DNA from: Bacillota bacterium
GTDB lineage: Bacteria > Bacillota > Dethiobacteria > DTU022
Direction of reading: 5' to 3'
NCBI GenBank assembly: GCA_012510325.1
Contig: JAAZIG010000244.1
Span: 1 to 14,056 of the forward strand
Length of the DNA stretch: 14,056 bases
Part shown: piece by piece, positions 1-6,900 of the stretch
Layout: each line of letters starts with the position of its first letter
Numbering within the stretch: position 1 is the stretch's first letter
Made by a program: the position numbers and the translations under genes
Notes under the pieces: generated by a model
The model's database searches: none
Seen by the model: only the letters and a program-made list of their open reading frames with translations
Told to the model about the DNA's origin: nothing

Positions 1-394
1 CCCATTGACTACAGAGATTGTTGAATTCCCGGAAGACCATTTTTAATATTTTTTTGTGATCTTTCCTGAAATCAGCAATGGTTTTGAAGTCAGGGGTTAG
101 CCTTCTAAGTAGCCAAATCACTTCCAGGTTTCTATGAGTTTCATGCTCAAGCCGGCGGGAGGAACGAACCCTGTTTAGGTATCCGTAAATGTACAACTTG
201 AGCATGTCCTGGGGGCGATATGGCGGTCTTCCCCTTGTAGGTTCAATTGAAAATTTAAATCCTAGCTTAACCATATCCAGCTGTTCAACAAATTCATCAA
301 TTACCCGAACAGCATTGTTGTTGGCTATGTAATCATCTATGCATTCCGGAAATAAAATAATTTGGCTTCTGTCGTCTCCCTCAATATATGGCAT
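1..394 (-). CDS. IS1182-type transposase, N-terminal part (runs off the left edge)
   Basis: Reading the minus strand from the ATG at 394-392 gives 131 codons without a stop, up to the window edge. The protein opens MPYIEGDDRSQIILFPECI, then has IDDYIANNNAVRVIDEFVEQ (about residues 19-38), a TRGRPPYRPQDMLKLYIYGY block (about 54-73) and RSSRRLEHETHRNLEVIWLL followed by LTPDFKTIADFRKDH. This is the DUF772 N-terminal module of IS1182/IS5-like DDE transposases, which cut and rejoin IS ends. The catalytic DDE residues lie outside the window, so I cannot tell whether the element is intact. The start is supported by AGAGGTG about 5 nt upstream. The sequence is AT-rich compared with the core genes to its right, which fits horizontal origin. 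Family assignment is from remembered motif patterns. Confidence 0.88.
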   Translation of the reverse strand, partial: MPYIEGDDRSQIILFPECIDDYIANNNAVRVIDEFVEQLDMVKLGFKFSIEPTRGRPPYRPQDMLKLYIYGYLNRVRSSRRLEHETHRNLEVIWLLRRLTPDFKTIADFRKDHKKILKMVFREFNNLCSQW

Positions 395-427
395 GAAAAC
401 ACCTCTTTGCACCTTGGTTATGTCTAC

Positions 428-458
428 ATTATACCATATATTCAATTATTTGTGTCAT
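428..458 (-). promoter_or_regulatory. Likely promoter of the IS transposase
   Basis: On the minus strand a perfect TATAAT (433-428) is preceded directly by TGG, forming an extended -10 element. An ATGACA resembling a -35 box sits at 458-453 with a long 19-bp spacer. It lies 34 bp upstream of the transposase ATG, inside the IS. The extended -10 would compensate for the poor -35 spacing. Confidence 0.6.
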
Positions 459-690
459 ATGTTTTTCTTTATTTGTGGGTTTATCACACACTCTGACGTA
501 CCTTCCTGTCCCACTTTCTTATCACCCGTGGGAATAAACCGCTTAAAACAGACTTATTATTAACTGATGCCGGCACTCGCTGGCATCCGGAGAACGCAGA
601 CAAATAAAATCTGCAAGACCAACCGAAGGAACGGAAACTTCAGCCGGCTTACAGAGAATAAGCGATAAAATAAATCCTGGAAGACAAAAG

Positions 691-721
691 TGGGACAAAC
701 AGGACCGTCCCTGTTGTCCCA
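691..721. repeat. REP-like palindrome, copy 1
   Basis: Starts TGGGACAAACAGG and ends CCTGTTGTCCCA. The arms pair as TGGGAC/GTCCCA and AACAGG/CCTGTT, separated by a single-base bulge, around a short ACCGTC centre. In this copy the pairing extends outwards by AAG/CTT (688-724). Similar short palindromes in clostridial genomes are often dispersed and linked to Y1 (REP-associated) transposases, but none is in view here. Confidence 0.85.
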
Positions 722-897
722 CTTCTTTGTCAGCCGTCGGGATAACCGTTTAAAACAGACTTATTATTAACTGATGCCGGCACTCGCTGGCGTCCGGAGA
801 ACGCAGACAAATAAAATCTGCAAGACCAACCGAAGGAACGGAGACTTCAGCCGGCTTACAGAGAATAAGCGATAAAAAACATCCTGGAAGACAAAAG

Positions 898-928
898 TGG
901 GACAAACAGGACCGTCCCTGTTGTCCCA
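898..928. repeat. REP-like palindrome, copy 2
   Basis: Identical to copy 1 over the 31 bp and 207 bp away from it, at the same place in the second tandem unit. The outward AAG/CTT extension of copy 1 is not kept on the right side. Confidence 0.85.
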
Positions 929-960
929 TAAGCGGTGGAAAGCATCCTGGAAAGCGAAAG

Positions 961-990
961 TGGGACAAACAGGACCGTCCCTGTTGTCCC
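961..990. repeat. REP-like palindrome, copy 3
   Basis: Identical to copies 1 and 2 for 30 bases and 63 bp from copy 2. It begins 20 bp past the stop codon of the last gene of the mutS2 operon. Read on the minus strand, the stem is followed by CACTTTCGCTTTCC, which is only mildly T-rich. It could work as an mRNA 3' end or weak terminator for that operon (inference). Confidence 0.8.
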
Positions 991-1009
991 GCAGTATCTC
1001 TCGACTCGA

Positions 1010-1276
1010 TTAGCGCCGGGCACTCCAGCGATATTCGCCACCCCGCCGCCGGCAGAGGCACCTCTCTTCCGGAAGGGAGAAGAGAACCTGGGCCAGCCTG
1101 GTGGAGGGCTGCTGGTAAGCGCCGCAGGTCCCGCCAAAAAGCTGCTTTCCTTCCCGCTCCAGCTCCTGCCACTGCTCCGGATATTCCATCCGGAATTCTT
1201 GAACCAGCTGCCCGGTGGTTTTATAAACCCCGGGCTCAAGCAGGTTTAACAGAAGTTCTTCCAGGTTGCCGCTCAT
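1010..1276 (-). CDS. Small conserved-looking protein, possible winged helix, downstream of mutS2
   Basis: An 88-residue protein beginning MSGNLEELLLNLLEPGVYKT. I do not recognise a named family. The pattern of a first helix (LEELLLNLL), GVYKTTGQLVQEF, then a region ending in LAQVLFSLPEERCLCRRRGGEYRW resembles a small winged helix-turn-helix with a C-terminal beta-hairpin, so nucleic-acid binding is a reasonable guess only. The start is supported by GGAGGG about 7 nt upstream of the ATG. It follows the mutS2 stop after 26 bp on the same strand, so it is probably the last gene of the polX-mpg-mutS2 transcript. Copy 3 of the palindrome follows its stop. Two overlapping minus-strand frames exist here but lack comparable ribosome binding sites. 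Confidence 0.65.
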   Translation of the reverse strand: MSGNLEELLLNLLEPGVYKTTGQLVQEFRMEYPEQWQELEREGKQLFGGTCGAYQQPSTRLAQVLFSLPEERCLCRRRGGEYRWSARR

Positions 1277-1302
1277 CGATCGTCCCTCCGCCTGTCCGTT
1301 TT

Positions 1303-3720
1303 TCAGCTCACCGGTCCATCTGCAGCAGGGGGGTCCCCCCCTCCGATGAGAACAGCTATCGTCACCCCGGCGCCGCCCTCACCGATGACCCCGCCGCGCA
1401 GCGATTTCACCAGGGGATGGTCCCGCAGGTACTTGCGCAGCCCCTCCTTCAGTTTTCCGGTTCCCTTGCCATGAATGATCGTAACCTGCCCCAACCCGGC
1501 CCAGAGGGCGTCGTCAAGAAGTTTATCCACCAGCGGAATGGATTCCTCCACAGTTTTGCCGTGCAGGTTGATCTCCGGGCTGATGGCGTACTCCTTCTGC
1601 ACGGTGTAGCCGCCGCCGCGCGGCGGCGGTGCGGAGTGCTCCGCCGGGGCTCCCTCCCAGCGGCGAAGTTCGCGCTGCGGCAGCTGGACCCGAATCGCCC
1701 CGACCTGCACCAGCGCCTGTTCGCCCTCGAGGGCGATGATCTCCCCCTTCTGCTGCAGGCTCTGCACAAAGACAGTTTTTCCCACAGCCACCTCGGCGGC
1801 GGGAAGAAAGGGAGCCTGCACCGTTTCGGGAACTCTTTCAATCTCCCGCCGGAGTTGCTGCAGTCCCCGGCGGGCCTCGGCAACCGCCGGGGCATCGTCG
1901 ATCGATCCGCCCTCATCCTTCAGCCGGCGCAGCTCGCGGATCAGGTGGTCCGCTGTCGCCCCGGCCCGGCGGAGCACGGTGCGGGCTTCATCGCGGGCCT
2001 CCCGGAGAATTTGCTCCCGTTTGCGCTGCAACCTCTCACGATCCCCTTCCAGTTCGGAGCGCAGCGCCGCCGCTTTCTCCCGCTCCCGGGAAGCGGCGAT
2101 GCTCTCCCGGTCCAGCCGCTGCTGCTGCCCCACCAGGCTGCTGATCACCGTCTCCACCTCTTCATGACCCCGGGAGAGATGGCCGCGGGCTTCGCGGAGT
2201 ACCGCCGGCGAGAGCCCCAGCTTTTCGGCGATGGCGAGAGCATTGCTGCTTCCCGGGATTCCCTGAAGGAGACGGTACGTCGGCGCCAGCGTCTCCCGGT
2301 CAAATTCCATCGCTGCGTTCTGCATCCCCGGCTGCACCTGGGCAAAGAGCTTCAGCTCGTTGATATGGGTTGTGGCCACGGTCAGTCCCCCCCGCCGCGC
2401 CAGGGTGGAGAGTATCGCCATCGCCAGGGCCGCCCCCTCGGAGGGGTCGGTCCCCGCCCCCAATTCGTCCAGAAGCACCAGCGAATCGGGGCCGTGCCGC
2501 TCCAGGATGGAGATGATATTTTTGAAGTGTCCCGAGAATGTGCTCAGGGATTGCTCGATGCTCTGCTCATCACCGATATCGGCACGAATTGAATCAAAAA
2601 CGGAGAGGACGCTGCTTCGCGATGCCGGAAGGTGCAGCCCGCTCTGCGCCATGATCACAAGCAGGCCGATTGTTTTCAGCGTGACCGTTTTCCCGCCGGT
2701 ATTGGGACCGGTAATAACCATAACCCGGCACCCCTGATCCATCGTTACGGTCAGCGGAACCGCCTTCTCTCCCAAAAGGGGATGCCGCGCCTCTTCCAGA
2801 TGGAGCTCCTTTCCGCCTTCTAGCAGCAGCTGCGGCGCGGCGCCGTTCTGCTCCAGGCTGAGCCGTCCGCGGGCGACAATCAGATCCAACCGCCCATAAA
2901 GAGAGCAGTCGTGAAGCAGCGGCTCCGCGGCCGCCGCCGTCTTGCCGCTAAGCTCCCTTAAAATGCGCTCGCTCTCCCGGGCGGCCTCGTTGCGCACCCC
3001 CGTCAGCTCATTCTGCAGCTGCACCACCGGCAGCGGCTCGACAAAAAGGGTCGCCCCGCTGGCAGACTGATCGTGAACCACCCCGCTGATCTGCTGGCGG
3101 TATTCCTGTTTAACCGGCAGAACAAAGCGGCCGCCGCGGATCGTCACCAGCGCCTCCTGCAGATAGCGCCTTTTTGCCGGCTCGCGCAGATATGAATCGA
3201 GCTTTTCGCGAATCCTCTCCTGCAGTGTCCGCTCGCGGCGCCGCAGCGAGGCCAGCGCCGGAGAAGCGCTATCCAGGAGGTGCCCGTCGGGATCGATACA
3301 GCGGCTCAGCTCGCCGAAGAGGCCGGCGCAGCCGTCAAACAGGGATGCCAGAGCGTTCAGCAGGGGATAGAGGTCGCCTTTCTCCCCGCTTTCAAAGAAT
3401 CGCCGCCAGCGCCGCACTCCCTGGAGAAAGCGCACCACCGCCGCCAGCTCGCCGCCCTGAAGGGCGCCCCCTTTTCCGGCCCGGTTGACCAGCGGTGCGA
3501 TATCCTCTACAGGGGAGATCGAAAAAGCGGTCCGGGCGCAGAGCAGCCTTCCTTCGCCGGTCTCGCCGAGGCGCCGCTCCACTATCTCCCGGTCTGCGGA
3601 AGGGAGCAGAGTTTTAGCGGCACGCCGCCCCATGGGGGTAACCGCAAGTGCGGCCAGCCTCTCTCTGATCTCGTTAAATTCGAGCGCCTCGATCTCCCGG
3701 GCGGTGATCACCTGATTCAT
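1303..3720 (-). CDS. mutS2: Endonuclease MutS2 / ribosome-rescue ATPase (MutS2/RqcU)
   Basis: 805 residues, normal for MutS2. It has no mismatch-recognition domain, which separates it from MutS. The order is: MutS core/clamp-like part (about 1-300), ATPase with Walker A GPNTGGKT (338-345) and Walker B LVLLDE (414-419) continuing into LGAGTDPSEGA, a long charged coiled coil (about 505-630), a KOW-like strand region (about 645-690) and a C-terminal Smr domain (about 715-795) with INLHGKTVEES and IIHGKGTGKLKEGL. Family members dimerise, hydrolyse ATP, and have been tied to suppression of homologous recombination. In Bacillus subtilis the protein acts on collided ribosomes. The first Smr motif reads LHG where many MutS2 proteins have LDLRG. 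The ATG is preceded by GAGGTGA about 12 nt upstream, which overlaps the mpg stop codon; the genes are 10 bp apart, so they are co-transcribed and perhaps translationally coupled. Confidence 0.97.
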   Translation of the reverse strand: MNQVITAREIEALEFNEIRERLAALAVTPMGRRAAKTLLPSADREIVERRLGETGEGRLLCARTAFSISPVEDIAPLVNRAGKGGALQGGELAAVVRFLQGVRRWRRFFESGEKGDLYPLLNALASLFDGCAGLFGELSRCIDPDGHLLDSASPALASLRRRERTLQERIREKLDSYLREPAKRRYLQEALVTIRGGRFVLPVKQEYRQQISGVVHDQSASGATLFVEPLPVVQLQNELTGVRNEAARESERILRELSGKTAAAAEPLLHDCSLYGRLDLIVARGRLSLEQNGAAPQLLLEGGKELHLEEARHPLLGEKAVPLTVTMDQGCRVMVITGPNTGGKTVTLKTIGLLVIMAQSGLHLPASRSSVLSVFDSIRADIGDEQSIEQSLSTFSGHFKNIISILERHGPDSLVLLDELGAGTDPSEGAALAMAILSTLARRGGLTVATTHINELKLFAQVQPGMQNAAMEFDRETLAPTYRLLQGIPGSSNALAIAEKLGLSPAVLREARGHLSRGHEEVETVISSLVGQQQRLDRESIAASREREKAAALRSELEGDRERLQRKREQILREARDEARTVLRRAGATADHLIRELRRLKDEGGSIDDAPAVAEARRGLQQLRREIERVPETVQAPFLPAAEVAVGKTVFVQSLQQKGEIIALEGEQALVQVGAIRVQLPQRELRRWEGAPAEHSAPPPRGGGYTVQKEYAISPEINLHGKTVEESIPLVDKLLDDALWAGLGQVTIIHGKGTGKLKEGLRKYLRDHPLVKSLRGGVIGEGGAGVTIAVLIGGGDPPAADGPVS

Positions 3721-3730
3721 CTTCGTCTAT

Positions 3731-4312
3731 TCACCTCGACACGTAGCGGTTATCCTTCAGATAAAAACGTAGTTCTCTGTCCACCGCCCGGCTGATCCCG
3801 ATCCGGGGGGTGCTCACCACCGCCGCCGGAGCGATCTTCCTGCCGGCGGCGATCCAGAGGGGCGGGCGGCGCAGGTCGTGTTCATTGAAGCGGCCGTCGA
3901 TGCCCAGAGCCTGACAGAGCTTTCCCGGCCCGCTGGTCAGCTCCGCCGCCCGGGTTCTGCGGCGGCGGCGCCGCATCAGCTCCAGCCCCTCAACGGGCTC
4001 CAGAGCCCGGATCAGGACCGCCTCGCCGACGCCCGGAGAAGCGGTGACCACATTGAAGCAGAAATGGCTGCCGTAGATAAAATAAACATAAGCCCGCCCC
4101 GGAGGTCCGAACATGGGCGCATTGCGCCTGGTCGGCCCGCGGGAGGCATGGCAGGCGGGATCGTTCCGGCTCAAATATGCTTCCGTTTCCACAATGATCC
4201 CTGCAGCCGGGCCGTCTTCGCTTTCACAGCAGAGCAGGGTTCCCAGCAGCGCCCGGGCGGCGCTGACGGTATTGCGCCGATAAAATGAGGGCTCCAACGG
4301 CGGCGGCTTCAT
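3731..4312 (-). CDS. mpg: 3-methyladenine DNA glycosylase, AAG/MPG family
   Basis: 193 residues, close to the usual size of bacterial AAG-type glycosylases, which flip out alkylated purines and cut the N-glycosidic bond to start base excision repair. Visible family motifs are IVETEAY (40-46), DPACH (51-55), RNAPMFGPPGRAYVYFIYG (63-81), AVLIRALEP (98-106) and SGPGKLCQALGID (127-139). By comparison with human AAG, E44 would be the general base, Y46, H55 and Y77 the base-stacking pocket, and R102 the conserved active-site arginine, so the active site looks complete. An ARG-rich stretch (RRRRRR, 114-119) is unusual and may add DNA contacts. Its ATG overlaps the polX stop (ATGA), and GGGAG precedes it, so it is coupled to polX. 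Its product acts on the same repair route that PolX and its PHP nuclease would serve. Confidence 0.96.
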   Translation of the reverse strand: MKPPPLEPSFYRRNTVSAARALLGTLLCCESEDGPAAGIIVETEAYLSRNDPACHASRGPTRRNAPMFGPPGRAYVYFIYGSHFCFNVVTASPGVGEAVLIRALEPVEGLELMRRRRRRTRAAELTSGPGKLCQALGIDGRFNEHDLRRPPLWIAAGRKIAPAAVVSTPRIGISRAVDRELRFYLKDNRYVSR

Positions 4313-6036
4313 TTTCTCCCGGATCTTTTCTCTGACAGCGCTTCCTGAAGCTGCGCCAGAGAAAGAGTGTTTAAAAGATCGCTCCGCTCCAGCCGGCCCC
4401 GCCGGGCTGCGGTTACCCCGTAAACCATATCGGCCATCGTCGCCGTGGAGTGAGCGTCGGTGTTGACCGCCAGCCGCACCCCTTTGCGGCGGGCCAGGCT
4501 CATATATTTTTCCGAAAGATCGAGGCGCTGCGGCGAGGCATTGATCTCCAAGGCGGTCCCCGTCTGCGCAGCTTTCTCGATGAGCTGCTCCACATCAACC
4601 CGGTATGGTCCGCGGCTGCCAAGAAGCCGTCCGGTGGGATGACCGATCAGATGTACCGCCGGATGCTCCATCGCCCGGCAGATTCGGGCAGTCATCTCGG
4701 CGCGGCTCTGCCGGAAATTGCTGTGCACCGAAGCGATCACCAGATCCAGCCTTTCGAGGAGTTCATCGGGCAGATCCAGAGAGCCGTCGGCAAGGATATC
4801 GACCTCTGAACCCGTCAAGATGTGGCACCCCTCTTTCCGGCGCAGTCTCTCGATGAGCTCGATCTGACGGAGCAGCCGCTCCTCGGAAAGCCCCCCGGCA
4901 ATTTTTAGCGAGGGAGAGTGATCGGTTATGGCAATATACTGGTATCCCCTCGCCCCGGCGGCGGCGCGGATCTGTTCAATTGTGGCGCTCCCGTCGCTCC
5001 ACTCGCTGTGGATATGCAGATCGCCGCAAATATGCGAAAGCTCTACCAGGCGGGGCAGTTTTCCGGCAGCAGCGGCGGCAATCTCACCGCGCCCCTCCCT
5101 CAGCTCGGGGGGGATAAACTGCAACCCCAGGGTGCGGTAAAGATCCGCTTCCGCAGGCAGATAAATCCGCGTCCCCGCTCTGCTCAGGGTGTTGCTCTCC
5201 AGCGTAAAACCCAGCCGGGCGGCATGTTCCTGCAGCTGTTTCCAGTGCTCCGGGGAGCCGGTCAGCCGGGCCAGGTGCACGGGATACTCCGCTGCGGAAG
5301 TGAGCGCTATCTGCACCGGAACCCCCACCAGCGTCTCCAGACAATATGTTGCGCCCTCCTGCTGGAAGCTGCTGATACCGGGCAGCTCCAAAAGCGACTT
5401 CCCCAACACCTCCGGAGGCTCCTCCCGGAGTGCCGCCGCAATGATCACCTCCGCGGCGGTCTCCGTACCCCGCCGCACTGCTCCGACAGGAAGGCTGCAC
5501 CGAACGGCAGGCAGCCTTTCGAGAAAGCTGTGCAGCTGCCCGGCCAGGGGCACCACGATGCCGCGGTGGAACCCTTCCCCTTCGCCGTCCCTATTCTGAA
5601 AATAATCGAGTACATTTTGCTGCAGCGCCGGCCCCATGCCCGGAACTACGGCCAGCTCTCCGCGCCTGGCGGCCTGCTCCAGCTGCTCCAGATTTTCCAG
5701 CTGCAGCTCCTGCACCAGCTTTCCGGCAGTCTTGCGGCCGACGCCGGGGATGGAAAACAGAGCGAGCAGCTCCGGAGCAACCTCCTCTTCCAGGCGGGCC
5801 AGAAAGGCGCTCTGCCCCTTCCCGGTGAGCTCCCTGATCTCGGCGGAAAGCACCGGACCGATCCCGGGCAGCTCCTCCAGGCGATCCCCGGCAATAAGAT
5901 CAGCCAGGGGTTCCGGCAACCGGATAATCTGCCTCGCCGCCTGGCTGTAAGCCCTCACCTTAAAACTGTTCTCCCCTTTTAGTGCAAGCAGCCCGGCCAT
6001 CCGCTCCAGGGCGGCCGCCACTTCCCAGTTGTCCAA
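4309..6036 (-). CDS. polX: PolX-like protein: HhH and PHP domains with degenerate polymerase site
   Basis: 575 residues, full length for bacterial PolX. The order is: 8-kDa-like N-terminus (1-70), helix-hairpin-helix motifs LPGIGPVLSAEI (about 56-67), IPGVGRKTAGKLV (about 96-108) and VPGMGPALQQNVL (about 131-143), family-X palm/thumb (about 160-320) and PHP domain (about 335-570). The PHP metal ligands all appear present: H341, H343, D348, H373, E411, H438, H466, D527, H529. In family X the palm motif reads GSxRRGxETxxDxD; here it is GAVRRGTETAAEVI (185-198), so the two aspartates are E196 and I198. The third aspartate is replaced by Q242 in VPVQIAL, and the YFTGS motif reads RLTGS. It is therefore likely a 3'-5' nuclease/phosphoesterase with an inactive polymerase. 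The start is TTG with AGAGGA about 10 nt upstream; the N-terminus matches family starts. It follows cvpA by 17 bp and overlaps mpg by 4 bp. Confidence 0.94.
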   Translation of the reverse strand: MDNWEVAAALERMAGLLALKGENSFKVRAYSQAARQIIRLPEPLADLIAGDRLEELPGIGPVLSAEIRELTGKGQSAFLARLEEEVAPELLALFSIPGVGRKTAGKLVQELQLENLEQLEQAARRGELAVVPGMGPALQQNVLDYFQNRDGEGEGFHRGIVVPLAGQLHSFLERLPAVRCSLPVGAVRRGTETAAEVIIAAALREEPPEVLGKSLLELPGISSFQQEGATYCLETLVGVPVQIALTSAAEYPVHLARLTGSPEHWKQLQEHAARLGFTLESNTLSRAGTRIYLPAEADLYRTLGLQFIPPELREGRGEIAAAAAGKLPRLVELSHICGDLHIHSEWSDGSATIEQIRAAAGARGYQYIAITDHSPSLKIAGGLSEERLLRQIELIERLRRKEGCHILTGSEVDILADGSLDLPDELLERLDLVIASVHSNFRQSRAEMTARICRAMEHPAVHLIGHPTGRLLGSRGPYRVDVEQLIEKAAQTGTALEINASPQRLDLSEKYMSLARRKGVRLAVNTDAHSTATMADMVYGVTAARRGRLERSDLLNTLSLAQLQEALSEKRSGRK

Positions 6037-6053
6037 TCCCCCGTCGTCCTCTC

Positions 6054-6635
6054 TTAGACCCCGCCCCCTGCCGAACCGCGCAGGAAATAATCGATGAGCT
6101 TCCCTTTGACACCGGAAAACAAAGGCGGCAGGTACAGATTCAGGTAGCCGGCGATGGACGAGCCGCTCACCGCCTCGTCCACAGCGGCGATGGGCAGAAT
6201 CGCCGCTATATTGATTAAAACCAGCCCAAGCAGAGCTGCCGTCAGCAACCCGAGCAGCGCCCCGCCGAAACGGTTAACGATGCCGATGACCGGCACCCTG
6301 TTCACCGCGGTAAGCACCCGGAGCAGCAGCCGTAAAAGAATCATCAGGATGATGAGCAGCCCCAAAAAGGCCAGCGCCGCCCCGGCCAGCTGCATGATCT
6401 TTTCCGCGGGCAGCGATACTCCAAAACTTTGCAACGCTTCTTCGTAGGTGATGAAATGTTCAGGGCGCAGCAGAGCAGTGGCAAAACCGCTCAGGTAAGG
6501 ACTCCCCAGAAAAGCGAGGGCAAGAACGATAAAAAAACCGAACAGACTGAAGAGCTGCTTCAAGGCCCCCTGGACAAAGCCGCTGACGAGATAAAATGCG
6601 CCGATGGCCAGGAGCAGAAGATCAAACCAGTTCAT
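6054..6635 (-). CDS. cvpA: CvpA family membrane protein
   Basis: 193 residues from the chosen ATG (MNWFDLLLLAIGAFYLVSGF). Four hydrophobic segments are visible: about 3-22, 28-44, 83-107 and 122-146, with a polar loop of about 35 residues between the second and third. This matches CvpA, the colicin V production family, an inner-membrane protein of unclear biochemical role. Upstream in-frame ATGs at 6662, 6659 and 6644 would add MMRRKGMKR; I prefer 6635 because AAAGGG sits 9 nt upstream and homologues begin MNW or similar. With this start it overlaps the 3' end of zapA by 14 bp. The zapA-cvpA-polX order is common in Bacillota and fits one transcript. Confidence 0.9.
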   Translation of the reverse strand: MNWFDLLLLAIGAFYLVSGFVQGALKQLFSLFGFFIVLALAFLGSPYLSGFATALLRPEHFITYEEALQSFGVSLPAEKIMQLAGAALAFLGLLIILMILLRLLLRVLTAVNRVPVIGIVNRFGGALLGLLTAALLGLVLINIAAILPIAAVDEAVSGSSIAGYLNLYLPPLFSGVKGKLIDYFLRGSAGGGV

Positions 6636-6900
6636 CCTCTTCATCCCTTTCCTTCTCATCATCTGTTTCGCAGCGGGGGTATTCCTGTTTCAACCGGAGC
6701 AGTTCATCCGCCAGATTGATCGCTGCCAGAACGGCTACCCGATAATTGCTCAGCGCGCGGTTTTTTTCAGCCAAAGAGCGCATGATCCCGTCGGCGTAAT
6801 CGGCCGCCTGGGCCATCGCTTCGGGCAAACCGCTTCCCCTGATGGTATATTCTTCTCCCAAAATCTTAACTGTTACCCGGTTTATCCGTTTCTCCTCCAT
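6622..6900 (-). CDS. zapA: Cell division protein ZapA
   Basis: 92 residues. The N-terminal strand pair RVTVKILGEEYTIRG (about 8-22) followed by a long helix with YADGIMRSLAEKNRALSNYRVAVLAAINLADELLRLKQEY (about 35-74) is the ZapA pattern. ZapA forms coiled-coil dimers and tetramers that bundle FtsZ filaments at the division site in the cytoplasm. The C-terminal tail (about 76-92) is strongly acidic and probably disordered. AGGAGGT lies about 8 nt upstream of the ATG, the best ribosome binding site in this half of the window. The 69-bp gap to pheT has no clear promoter, so zapA may be read from the pheS promoter. Confidence 0.93.
   Translation of the reverse strand: MEEKRINRVTVKILGEEYTIRGSGLPEAMAQAADYADGIMRSLAEKNRALSNYRVAVLAAINLADELLRLKQEYPRCETDDEKERDEEDELV

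Larger units (their letters stand above)
507..990. repeat. Non-coding tandem repeat block with REP-like palindromes
   Basis: A unit of about 207 bp occurs twice in direct orientation: 545-721 matches 752-928 with only 4 mismatches in 177 positions. The match extends left to about 507 and 715 with lower identity and one indel. A third, degenerate and much shorter copy covers about 929-990. Each unit ends in the same 31-bp palindrome. Inside the unit are predicted hairpins: a 9-bp stem with an ACTC loop (566-587 and 773-794), GCAGA/TCTGC (596-615) and GCTTA/TAAGC. No open reading frame with a ribosome binding site is seen on either strand. Together with the short flanks this accounts for the gene-free stretch 395-1009. 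Confidence 0.88.

Noticed and set aside
339..563. 74-codon plus-strand frame across the IS end
   Set aside because: Lies antisense to the transposase start and promoter, and no ribosome binding site is seen.
566..587. Intrinsic terminator at the 9-bp hairpin in the repeat unit
   Set aside because: Neither strand has a T-run after the stem, so it is listed only as a hairpin.
691..990. CRISPR array suggested by three identical palindromic repeats of about 31 bp
   Set aside because: Spacings are 207 and 63 bp and the long spacers are themselves duplicated, so this is a repeat element and not an array of unique spacers; no cas genes are present.
750..1239. Two overlapping minus-strand frames (140 and 127 codons) spanning the repeat block and the small gene
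   Set aside because: They run through the palindromes and tandem repeat, give low-complexity Cys/Ser/Leu-rich or Pro/Ser-rich peptides, and lack a ribosome binding site. The 88-codon frame at 1010-1276 has one.
1417..2592. 391-codon plus-strand frame opposite mutS2
   Set aside because: Antisense shadow of a clear GC-rich gene; the product has no recognisable motif and there is no matching ribosome binding site or promoter.
4918..5982. 354-codon plus-strand frame opposite polX
   Set aside because: Antisense shadow in GC-rich coding DNA with no family resemblance. The same applies to the long plus-strand frames opposite pheT (7267-8010 and 8143-9198).
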